From: Nitrosomonadales bacterium
GTDB lineage: Bacteria > Pseudomonadota > Gammaproteobacteria > Burkholderiales > Gallionellaceae
Length of the DNA: 64,000 bases
Direction of reading: 5' to 3'
Assembly (NCBI GenBank): GCA_016214695.1
Contig: JACRNY010000003.1
Coordinates: 62,001-126,000, forward strand
Made by a program: the position numbers and the translations under genes. Below the pieces are notes generated by a model. That model had not been told where the DNA came from and ran no database searches. It worked only from the letters and a program-made list of their open reading frames with translations. This document shows, in pieces, positions 24,235 through 32,281 of this stretch. The stretch's first letter is position 1; every line of letters begins with the position of its first letter.

Positions 24235-25554
24235 TCAGATGGAGGATTTGAGCCCCAGCGTGAAACTGCGGGTGAACAGCGCGCCCGCCTCCTGACGTGC
24301 CCCGCCCTGCGGCAGCACGGCCAGTGCGTAGATGCTCAGGCGCGGATGCAGCGTCGTCTCGCCATAGGCGGCGAACTCGCTGCCGTTGTCGGTGAGGTTG
24401 CGCGTGTACATCAATCGCCAGTAACCGGTCTCGCTCATCATATTGGCCTGCCACACGGCGTGGAAGTAGTCGCGCCCGAGCAGGCGCGGCATCAGGCCCA
24501 GCGGCAGACCGAACTGCGTGGTGGCGCGCTCGAAGTAGGCCGCCTCTTGCGCTTTGCTGTAGCCGTGGCCGTCGTGCAGATATTCGAGCATGAGCGACTG
24601 GCCGCTCTCGAAAGTGTATGAAGACCCGACCAGCATCGCGTTGCCGCGCGCCGAGGGTGACTGGATGAGATAGGGCTGCGCAGGATCTTCCGGTGAACCC
24701 AGTGCTACCGGCAACACCGACGAGCCGAATTCGCCGTACAGCATCAGTTCGTCGCTCAGAGTGTACTGGCCGTGTGCACCGTAGAACGCGCCAAGATGCG
24801 GCGCCCTGGCGGCTACCGCCCCCCAGGCGATCTCCTCGCCGCGCGTATCGAACTTCGCCAGCCAGCTGTTGCGCCAGGCATCCGGCTGCGCCGCGCCGTA
24901 GCCGGAACGCAGCACGCGAGCGATGGTAGTGCTGCTCTGCATGTCCGGTGTCCACGACACCTTCGCCACATCCATGCCGACCAGTTCGCGCATCGGGTCG
25001 GTGCGCCCGTTGTCGAAATAGAACGGACTCGACGGCGAACGGAACTGCCCCGCACCCCAGTTCAGCACATCGCGCCCGGCGGCGACGTTCCAGCCCTCGG
25101 CGGCGCGCACGCGCACCTGCCACAGGCTGGCATAACCTTCAGTGTGCGAACGTTGCCCGAAGCCGTTGCGCATCTCGCGCGTGCTGCCGATGAAACGCCC
25201 GGTGATGCGCACCGTTTCGTTATCCAGCTTGAAGCCTGCGCGCAACTCGGCCACCTCGCTCGCCTGCGGCAGGCGCGCGATCTGGTTGTACGGGTTGAGT
25301 ACGCTATCGTCGCGCAGCTTCATACGGCTGGCGTAGGTGTAGAGCGTGGCGTCGGTGGAGATGCGCCAGTCGGAGTCGTCGGCTAGCGCGATGGGGGACA
25401 TTACCAGCAGCAGCGCAGCCAAGAACAAATCCCCCCCAGCCCCCCTTTTCCAAAGTGGGGAGCCAGAGTTATGCGTTGCATGAATTTTTGTCGCCGTCTC
25501 CAGCCCCCCACTTTGAAAAAGGGGGGCGGAGGGGGGATTTAAACCCTGTCTCAC
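24235..25554 (-). CDS. Outer-membrane beta-barrel-like protein with repeat inserted in its N-terminus
   Basis: Up to 439 residues. The mature part looks like an outer-membrane barrel (DWRISTDATLYTYASRMKLR, AELRAGFKLDNETVRITGRF, a GGARQEAGALFTRSFTLGLK end). Its signal core (LFLAALLLVMSPIALA) starts only near residue 43. The residues before it (PLFQSGG, SPLWKRGAGGD) are translated from a palindromic repeat (25427-25540). The GTG at 25554 overlaps the stop of the LolA-like gene as GTGA, so coupling gives a start, but the original signal N-terminus has probably been replaced. The fourth gene of an ABC-permease-LolA-like-barrel operon; likely the outer-membrane partner. Confidence 0.7.
   Translation of the reverse strand: MRQGLNPPSAPLFQSGGLETATKIHATHNSGSPLWKRGAGGDLFLAALLLVMSPIALADDSDWRISTDATLYTYASRMKLRDDSVLNPYNQIARLPQASEVAELRAGFKLDNETVRITGRFIGSTREMRNGFGQRSHTEGYASLWQVRVRAAEGWNVAAGRDVLNWGAGQFRSPSSPFYFDNGRTDPMRELVGMDVAKVSWTPDMQSSTTIARVLRSGYGAAQPDAWRNSWLAKFDTRGEEIAWGAVAARAPHLGAFYGAHGQYTLSDELMLYGEFGSSVLPVALGSPEDPAQPYLIQSPSARGNAMLVGSSYTFESGQSLMLEYLHDGHGYSKAQEAAYFERATTQFGLPLGLMPRLLGRDYFHAVWQANMMSETGYWRLMYTRNLTDNGSEFAAYGETTLHPRLSIYALAVLPQGGARQEAGALFTRSFTLGLKSSI
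25427..25540. repeat. Long inverted repeat in the N-terminal coding part of the barrel gene
   Basis: Two imperfect arms of about 36 bases, each beginning AAATCCCCCC and running through CCCCCCTTTT and CAAAGTGGGG, in inverted order around a central spacer of about 40 bases. The arms are translated as SPLWKRGAGGD-like peptides. It resembles a dispersed intergenic palindrome but here lies wholly inside a reading frame. Confidence 0.85.
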
Positions 25555-26279
25555 TGCATCTGCCCCAGATCGAACTCAGCCGCCGCGATCTTCTTCACCT
25601 TCACGGTGCCGAATTCCATCACCGTCTCGGCATCGATCAGCGCGTCGCGGATGGTCATCCTGCTGATGAAGGGGATGCGCTTGCCGCCATGCTCGATGGT
25701 GTTGCCGTACTGGAAGGTGGCGGTCTTGAGCAGTTTGCCGCTGACCGAATAGAACTCGGCCTTGGTGCCGACCACACGCTTGACCGACACCCAGTAGCGG
25801 ATCTTGTCGTAGGTGGCGCGTTTGTGTTTTGCAGCCAGGTTCAGTACATGACATTCCTCGCCGTCGACGTTCTCGCTGCCCGCCAGTTCGGCATCGTAGT
25901 CGCCGGCGTAGTTGGTGGCGGCGATGTCGCCGTTGGATGCCTGCCCGCTCATGCGCTGGCGCGGTGAGATGGGGATGGGCTTGGACAGGCCCGGCCGCGT
26001 CATCCACATGTTGCGCTCCACCTGCAAGATCTTCGAGCCTTTGAAGCGCACCGGCTCCTGCGTCTCGGCCACGCTCGAATCGTCCACCGCCTTCACCAGG
26101 ATGCGCTGCGGCTCATCGTTGCGCTCGCCGTCGCGCGATTGCAGCCTGATCTCCCACACGATGCCGGGCAGACCGCCGCCGCGTGCCTGGTCGGAGTCCT
26201 TGAGGATGCTGTGCGCATCGGGGGCGGCGAATGCTGCTCCCGTTGCCACAAGCAGGATGAATCCAATTATTTTGTTCAT
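25551..26279 (-). CDS. LolA-like outer-membrane lipoprotein-sorting protein (PF17131 type)
   Basis: 242 residues: signal peptide MNKIIGFILLVATGAAFAA, then an open beta-barrel of the LolA-like superfamily. The block MWMTRPGLSKPIPISPRQRM and the hydrophobic-loop strands (YAGDYDAELAGSENVDGEECHVLNLAA) are typical of this outer-membrane lipoprotein-sorting protein family. These proteins are usually encoded next to MacB/LolC-like permeases, as here. It probably carries a hydrophobic substrate across the periplasm between the inner-membrane permease and the barrel protein (inference). Distinct from the true LolA at 31665-32279. Confidence 0.82.
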   Translation of the reverse strand: MNKIIGFILLVATGAAFAAPDAHSILKDSDQARGGGLPGIVWEIRLQSRDGERNDEPQRILVKAVDDSSVAETQEPVRFKGSKILQVERNMWMTRPGLSKPIPISPRQRMSGQASNGDIAATNYAGDYDAELAGSENVDGEECHVLNLAAKHKRATYDKIRYWVSVKRVVGTKAEFYSVSGKLLKTATFQYGNTIEHGGKRIPFISRMTIRDALIDAETVMEFGTVKVKKIAAAEFDLGQMQ

Positions 26280-26331
26280 TTCTCTTCCCTCATTTCAGAA
26301 TCACTGCACGTGCAAGCTGCAAGTTCCATAA

Positions 26332-26357
26332 CCCCTCTCCCGCAAGCGGGAGAAGGG
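26332..26357. repeat. Short palindrome, CCCTCTCCCGC family
   Basis: Arms TCTCCCGC/GCGGGAGA with a two-base loop in the permease/LolA-like gap. No T-run, so not a clear terminator. Similar CCCTCTCCC-type palindromes occur at 35278-35376, 41083-41119 and in the bioH and tauE/safE-like genes. Confidence 0.75.
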
Positions 26358-26363
26358 CGCAGT

Positions 26364-27623
26364 TCACACATGGCCCAATGCATCGATGATGTCCTTCTTC
26401 GCCGCCCGTCGTGCGGGCATGTACGCCGCCAGCGTACCCACCAGCCCCATCAGGATGAAAGTGAAGACGGTGCGTCCGATATCCAGATCGACCAGCAACG
26501 GTACCGGACTGGCGCTGTTGGGCGGAACGTAGGAGATGTTCGCCAGATTGATTCCCCAGCGCACCAGCAGCGCGATCAGCAGTCCGGTGACGCAACCGAT
26601 CAGCGTGAGCAGCATGGACTCCATGGTGAACAGCCGTATCACGCCGCTGCGCTTCAGACCGATGGCGCGCAGCGTGCCGATCTCGCGGGTGCGCTCGATC
26701 ACGGTCATGCCCATGGAGTTGGCCACGCTCATCACCACCACCGTCAGCACGATGTTGAAGATGAAACCGAAGATCATGTCGAACATGCCGTGAACCTGAT
26801 TGTAGAAGTCGGACAGGTCCTGCCAAGTCAGTATCTCGACCTCGAACCCCGCTGCCGCAAGTTTCGCCAGCAGGCGCTCGCGCATCTCCTCGGTCCTCGA
26901 TTCATCGTCGAGCAGGATGGTCAGCCGCTGCGCCCGCCCTTCCGCGTCCAGCAGGGTGCGCGCCAGCGCCAGCGAGACGAAGGCGAACTTGTCGTTGCTG
27001 CCCGCGTTGCCGGTATTGAAGGATTTGCCCAGGGTGATGTCGGCAGCATTGGCTTGTCCGCTCAAAGTGTTCACCAGCACCTGTGCCTGCTCGCCTTCCT
27101 TGAGATGCAGCATCTCGACCAGACCATCGCTCAGGCTCACCACCTCGGGTCTGTCCTTGTCCAGACGCATCCACATGTTGTCGAACATGCCGCTCTTGCG
27201 TTCGGTCTCGGTCAGCGAGCCTTCGCGCAGCTTCACCACCGCTTCCGGCTCGATGCCCTCGGCGATGAAGATGGTGCTGGCGCGGCCGTTGCTCACCAGC
27301 CCGCTCATGCCCAGACGCGGCGCGACCAGTTTGACGTGTTCCTCGGCACTAACCAGCTTGCTGATGGCGGCGACTTCCTGCGCAGTGAGCAGATAGCGTT
27401 CCGGATCGAGTTTTCCTTCCGTGCGCATGCCTTTTTTGTACAGCGTCAGGTGACCCAGCATCTCGCCGTGGATGGACTGGCGGCCAAGACCGTCGTAGAC
27501 GTTGTGCGTATAGCCCGCGAACAGCACGATGGCCGCGAAGCCGAAGGCGATGGCGAGCAGCGTGACCAGCGAACGGTGGCGGTTGCGCATCAGGCCGCGC
27601 AGGGCGAGTTTATAAATATTCAT
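26364..27623 (-). CDS. ABC transporter permease (MacB/LolC-FtsX type)
   Basis: 419 residues with the type VII ABC layout: TM1 at the N-terminus (SLVTLLAIAFGFAAIVLFAG), a large periplasmic MacB-PCD domain (about 45-280), then three C-terminal TM helices with the FtsX core (MFDMIFGFIFNIVLTVVVMS, MTVIERTREIGTLRAIGL coupling helix, VFTFILMGLVGTLAAYMPAR). Such permeases do mechanotransmission rather than conduct substrate through the membrane. It pairs with the ATPase upstream and the LolA-like carrier downstream. Its Shine-Dalgarno GGAGG lies in one arm of the large hairpin at 27621-27772. Confidence 0.9.
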   Translation of the reverse strand: MNIYKLALRGLMRNRHRSLVTLLAIAFGFAAIVLFAGYTHNVYDGLGRQSIHGEMLGHLTLYKKGMRTEGKLDPERYLLTAQEVAAISKLVSAEEHVKLVAPRLGMSGLVSNGRASTIFIAEGIEPEAVVKLREGSLTETERKSGMFDNMWMRLDKDRPEVVSLSDGLVEMLHLKEGEQAQVLVNTLSGQANAADITLGKSFNTGNAGSNDKFAFVSLALARTLLDAEGRAQRLTILLDDESRTEEMRERLLAKLAAAGFEVEILTWQDLSDFYNQVHGMFDMIFGFIFNIVLTVVVMSVANSMGMTVIERTREIGTLRAIGLKRSGVIRLFTMESMLLTLIGCVTGLLIALLVRWGINLANISYVPPNSASPVPLLVDLDIGRTVFTFILMGLVGTLAAYMPARRAAKKDIIDALGHV

Positions 27624-27772
27624 AAAACGCCTCCGAAAATTTCATTGTTCGGGATGCAGCGCAAGGCGCACGGCGCGCAACGACCGAGACATACCACCAA
27701 GGTAGGCGAGGGTGTGAGCACCGCGCAACGCCGCGATGCGCCCGAAGAATGAATTTGCGGTGGCGTTTTCAT
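27621..27772. repeat. Large imperfect hairpin filling the ATPase-permease gap
   Basis: Outer arms of about 33 bases pair with few mismatches (for example TTCATTGTTCGGG at one end and CCCGAAGAATGAA at the other; CATAAAACGCC against GGCGTTTTCATG). Further GC-rich complementarity lies inside. One end includes the ATPase stop codon and the other the permease start codon and its Shine-Dalgarno. It may be a dispersed MITE-like palindrome or an attenuating/translation-controlling hairpin. Confidence 0.75.
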
Positions 27773-28476
27773 GCCGTCACCTCATCGCTCACTATGTTGC
27801 CGTCGCGCAGCAATATCTTGCGGTCGACATGGTCGAGCAGGCGCTGGTCGTGCGTGGTGAACACGAAGGTCACCTTGCGTGCGCGATTCATCTCGCGCAT
27901 CAGCTCCACCACCATGCGGCTGTTCTCCGAATCCAGGTTGGCGGTCGGCTCGTCGGCGATAACCAGTTTGGGATCGACCACCAGCGCGCGTGCGATGGCC
28001 ACGCGCTGGCGCTGGCCGCCGGAGAGTTTATCCGGCAGGGAATCCTTGAAGCGTTCCAGCCCGACATCCACCAGCGCGGCCGCGGCGCGTGTGCGCGCCT
28101 CTTGCTCCGCCACGCCCTGAATCTGCAAAGGCAGCATCACGTTCTCCAGCGCGGAAAGTACCGGCACCAGATTGAAGTTCTGGAACACGAAGCCCAGTTT
28201 CCTGCTGCGAAACTCGGTGAGCGCGTCGTCGTCCAGCACGCGCGTGTCCTGCTCGTCGAAATGCACCTCACCCTCGGTAGGTGCGTCGATCAGGCCGATG
28301 ATGTTCATCAAAGTGGATTTGCCGCTGCCGGAAGGTCCCCACACGGCGAGGAACTCCCCGGCATGGATATCCAGCGAGATGCTGTTCAGCGCGTCGATGG
28401 TGGTCTCGCCCAGCAGGAAACGACGCTTGATGTTGCGCAGTTTCAGGATAGGCGGATGGTTTGCGTTATCGCTCAT
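27769..28476 (-). CDS. ABC transporter ATP-binding protein (LolD/MacB type)
   Basis: 235 residues from the ATG at 28476 (MSDNANHPPILKLRNIKRRF). Walker A GPSGSGKST, Q-loop region, signature LSGGQRQRVAIARAL, Walker B LVIADEPT and the H-loop VFTTHDQ are all present. Closest in style to LolD-type ATPases that power MacB/LolCE permeases. First gene of the operon ATPase-permease-LolA-like-barrel. What is exported is not evident; no peptide or antibiotic biosynthesis gene is nearby. Confidence 0.93.
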   Translation of the reverse strand: MSDNANHPPILKLRNIKRRFLLGETTIDALNSISLDIHAGEFLAVWGPSGSGKSTLMNIIGLIDAPTEGEVHFDEQDTRVLDDDALTEFRSRKLGFVFQNFNLVPVLSALENVMLPLQIQGVAEQEARTRAAAALVDVGLERFKDSLPDKLSGGQRQRVAIARALVVDPKLVIADEPTANLDSENSRMVVELMREMNRARKVTFVFTTHDQRLLDHVDRKILLRDGNIVSDEVTA

Positions 28477-28582
28477 ACTCGATTCCCTCTCGGTGATTCT
28501 CTGCTTCAACGCGATCGATGGAAGCCACAGCAAGAGATCGGCGCGCCGAAGAACAGCTTGTTGCGATGAAACGACAGAAACG

Positions 28583-28600
28583 GGGAGCGCAGCGCCCCCT
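28583..28600 (-). terminator. Possible terminator after serS
   Basis: GC-rich hairpin (GGGG...CCCC around GCGCTGCGC) six bases past the serS stop on the minus strand, followed by only a short T stretch (GTTTCTG). Tentative. Confidence 0.4.
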
Positions 28601-28605
28601 TCCGG

Positions 28606-29922
<1,317 letters not shown>

Positions 29923-29925
29923 TTA

Positions 29926-29956
29926 TTAGCCACAGAGAACACAGAGGTCACAGAGA
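29926..29956 (+). repeat. CACAGAG-family terminal repeat, left copy (31 bp)
   Basis: Begins TTAGCCACAGAGAACACAG. It is a perfect 31-base inverted copy of 30319-30349. It contains the last codons and the stop of the GxxExxY gene. The same family recurs at 40151-40247 and 42402-42484. Confidence 0.95.
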
Positions 29957-30313
29957 AATTCGCTTTACTCCACTGACCATCTGCTTTTCTCCAAAATTCA
30001 GTAGTAGCCCTCGCTTCAGACCCGTTGCTTTTAGATATGAGAGCACTTGCGCTGTCGCCACTTCCGGCAAAGTCCGCAGGGATTTGATTTCTACAACAAC
30101 TTCATTTGCAACAAGCAAATCCAGACGCTGCCCCTGAATCGCGCGACCTTTGTACATCACATCGACTGCCAGCTGCTGTTGAAACGACAGACCCATCAGC
30201 TCCAACTCAATGCACAGCGCCTCTTCGTAGATCGACTCCAGCAGTCCCGGTCCGAGGTTCTTGTGAACCTCAATCGCCGCTGCAATTATCTTCTCTGTCA
30301 GTTGATCTGCCAC
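29948..30313 (-). CDS. GxxExxY protein (PD-(D/E)XK nuclease-like fold)
   Basis: 121 residues. The family-naming motif is visible as GPGLLESIYEEAL near residue 21. Further family marks are the RLDLLVANEVVVEIKSL block, which carries the D...ExK core of a PD-(D/E)XK-type nuclease fold, and the VLSYLKATGLKRGLLLNFG end. The start is a GTG at 30313, six bases inside the right 31-bp repeat, which supplies an AGAGG/AGAGA ribosome-site-like sequence. The stop lies in the left repeat, so the gene fills the space between the two inverted repeats exactly. Function of the family is not established; the setting suggests a mobile-element role. Confidence 0.88.
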   Translation of the reverse strand: MADQLTEKIIAAAIEVHKNLGPGLLESIYEEALCIELELMGLSFQQQLAVDVMYKGRAIQGQRLDLLVANEVVVEIKSLRTLPEVATAQVLSYLKATGLKRGLLLNFGEKQMVSGVKRISL

Positions 30314-30318
30314 GACTA

Positions 30319-30349
30319 TCTCTGTGACCTCTGTGTTCTCTGTGGCTAA
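30319..30349 (-). repeat. CACAGAG-family terminal repeat, right copy (31 bp)
   Basis: Perfect inverted copy of 29926-29956. Its outer end provides the TAG stop codon of rarA (30346-30348). Confidence 0.95.
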
Positions 30350-31665
30350 TTCTTGTTTTTCGCCTTTTTGTCCAGCTCGCGCAGATGCGCCAGTTTCTCC
30401 GCGATTTTCGCTTCCAGCCCGCGTTCGGTGGGCTCGTAAAAACTCACTGGCGGCATGCCGTCGGGGAAGTAGTTCTCGCCCGCCGCGTAACCGCCTGCCT
30501 CATCGTGCGCGTAACGATAGTCCTTGCCGTAATCCAGCTGCTTCATCAATTTGGTCGGCGCGTTGCGCAAGTGCAGCGGTACTTCGCGCGAACCGTCCTG
30601 GCTGATGAAGGCGCGGGCGGCATTATACGCGACATAGCCCGCGTTCGATTTCGCCGCAACGGCCAGGTACAGCACAGCCTGCGCCAGCGCGAGTTCGCCT
30701 TCCGGCGAGCCGAGGCGTTCGTAGGTCGCGGCGGCATCATTGCACAGCTGGATGGCGCGCGGGTCGGCCAGACCGATGTCTTCCCAGGCCATGCGCACGA
30801 TGCGCCGCGCGAGGTAGCGCGGGTCGGCGCCGCCGTCCAGCATGCGCACCAGCCAGTACAGCGCGGCATCGGGATTGGAGCCGCGCACCGATTTGTGCAG
30901 TGCGGAGATCTGGTCGTAGAAGGCTTCGCCGCCCTTGTCGAAGCGGCGCATCTTCTGCGCCAGCGTGTTGTCGAGAAAAACAGTGTCGATGCTTGTCTTT
31001 CCCGCCGCCGCCGCCGCGGTCTGCAACTGTTCCATCACATTGAGCAGGCGGCGCGCATCACCGTCGGCATAACCGATCACACGCTCGCGCGCTGCCGCGT
31101 CGAAGATGACATCCGGCAATGCCGCCTGCAATGCGCGTTCGAACAATTGCCCCATCTCGGCTTCGGACAGCGATTGCAGCACATACACCTGCGCCCGCGA
31201 CAGCAAGGCGTTGTTCAGTTCGAACGAGGGATTCTCGGTAGTCGCACCGATGAAGGTGACCAGCCCCTGCTCGACGAAAGGCAGGAAGGCGTCCTGCTGT
31301 GACTTGTTGAACCGATGGACTTCATCCACGAACAGGATGGTGTGGCGGCCATTCTGCTGCAGCGTCTGTTCGGCCTGCGCGATGGCGTCGCGGATATCCT
31401 TCACCCCGGACAGCACCGCCGACAGCGGCACGAACTCTGCATCGAAGGCCGATGCCATCAGCCGCGCCAGCGTGGTCTTGCCCACGCCCGGCGGCCCCCA
31501 CAGGATCATGGAATGCAGCTTGCCGGACTGGAACGCGAGACGCAGCGGCTTGCCCTCGCCCAGCAGATGCGACTGGCCGATGACCTCGTCGATGTGCTTC
31601 GGACGCAGGCGCTCGGCGAGCGGTGCGGCTGGCTGGTTGGGCGCGAACAGGTCTGCCGTGCTCAT
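30346..31665 (-). CDS. rarA: Replication-associated recombination protein A
   Basis: 439-residue clamp-loader-like AAA+ ATPase (MgsA/WRNIP1) acting at stalled replication forks. Walker A GPPGVGKTT, Walker B ILFVDEVHRF, sensor region FIGATTENPSFELN, and the C-terminal tetramerisation domain (KSVRGSNPDAALYWLVRML; YPDG-like YFPDGM) are all visible. Its ATG overlaps the lolA stop. The neighbouring lolA-rarA-serS order is common in proteobacteria; here a GxxExxY element has entered between rarA and serS, and the final stop TAG comes from the element. Confidence 0.96.
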   Translation of the reverse strand: MSTADLFAPNQPAAPLAERLRPKHIDEVIGQSHLLGEGKPLRLAFQSGKLHSMILWGPPGVGKTTLARLMASAFDAEFVPLSAVLSGVKDIRDAIAQAEQTLQQNGRHTILFVDEVHRFNKSQQDAFLPFVEQGLVTFIGATTENPSFELNNALLSRAQVYVLQSLSEAEMGQLFERALQAALPDVIFDAAARERVIGYADGDARRLLNVMEQLQTAAAAAGKTSIDTVFLDNTLAQKMRRFDKGGEAFYDQISALHKSVRGSNPDAALYWLVRMLDGGADPRYLARRIVRMAWEDIGLADPRAIQLCNDAAATYERLGSPEGELALAQAVLYLAVAAKSNAGYVAYNAARAFISQDGSREVPLHLRNAPTKLMKQLDYGKDYRYAHDEAGGYAAGENYFPDGMPPVSFYEPTERGLEAKIAEKLAHLRELDKKAKNKN

Positions 31666-32279
31666 TACTCGCCCAGGACGTCTGCGCCTTTAGGCGGGGT
31701 AAAGCGGAAGCGCTGCGGCGACAGCGACGGATTGCTTTTCAATTCGGAAAAACGCAGCACGGTGTGATGGCCGAAAGCGTCGTGCAACTCCATCCGCACC
31801 AGCTCGGACTTGCCGTTGAAGGCCATGAGGATCTTCTCGAAAGTGGACTCGGACGATTTGGGCGTGGCTTGCAGCCATTCCAGACCGTCGCGCTCCTCGA
31901 TGTTCTTCAGATCGAAACCGCGCTCGATCTCGTTGCTGCCGGAGAGCAGCGCCGCCGGACTGCTGCCCAGGGCGGCATCCAGTTTCTTCACCGTGACCTG
32001 CTCCAGATCGACGTCATACAGCCAGAACTTCCTGCCGTCGCCGACGATGAGCTGCTCGTAGGGCTTGCGGTATTCCCAGCGGAACTTGCCGGGACGCTCG
32101 AACTGCATGGTGCCGGATGAATATTGAAGGCGCTTGCCGTTCTTGTCCTGCACTTCCTGGGTGAAGTTCGCCTGCGCGGAACGCGTGGCGGCGATGAACG
32201 ACCTGAGCTTGTCGGTGGCGGCGGCGTTGGCTTCGACTGCAGCCAGACAGAGCGCAGCGACACAGAGTCTCTTCAGCAT
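31665..32279 (-). CDS. lolA: Outer-membrane lipoprotein carrier protein
   Basis: 204-residue periplasmic chaperone that ferries lipoproteins from LolCDE to the outer membrane. Signal peptide MLKRLCVAALCLAAVEANAA, then the LolA barrel with ARSAQANFTQEVQDKNGKRLQ, GKFRWEYRKPYEQLIVGDG and the C-terminal FGHHTVLRFSELKSN. It sits in the conserved ftsK-lolA-rarA-serS block, two bases after ftsK. The many lipoproteins in this window would be its clients. Confidence 0.95.
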   Translation of the reverse strand: MLKRLCVAALCLAAVEANAAATDKLRSFIAATRSAQANFTQEVQDKNGKRLQYSSGTMQFERPGKFRWEYRKPYEQLIVGDGRKFWLYDVDLEQVTVKKLDAALGSSPAALLSGSNEIERGFDLKNIEERDGLEWLQATPKSSESTFEKILMAFNGKSELVRMELHDAFGHHTVLRFSELKSNPSLSPQRFRFTPPKGADVLGE

Positions 32280-32281
32280 GT

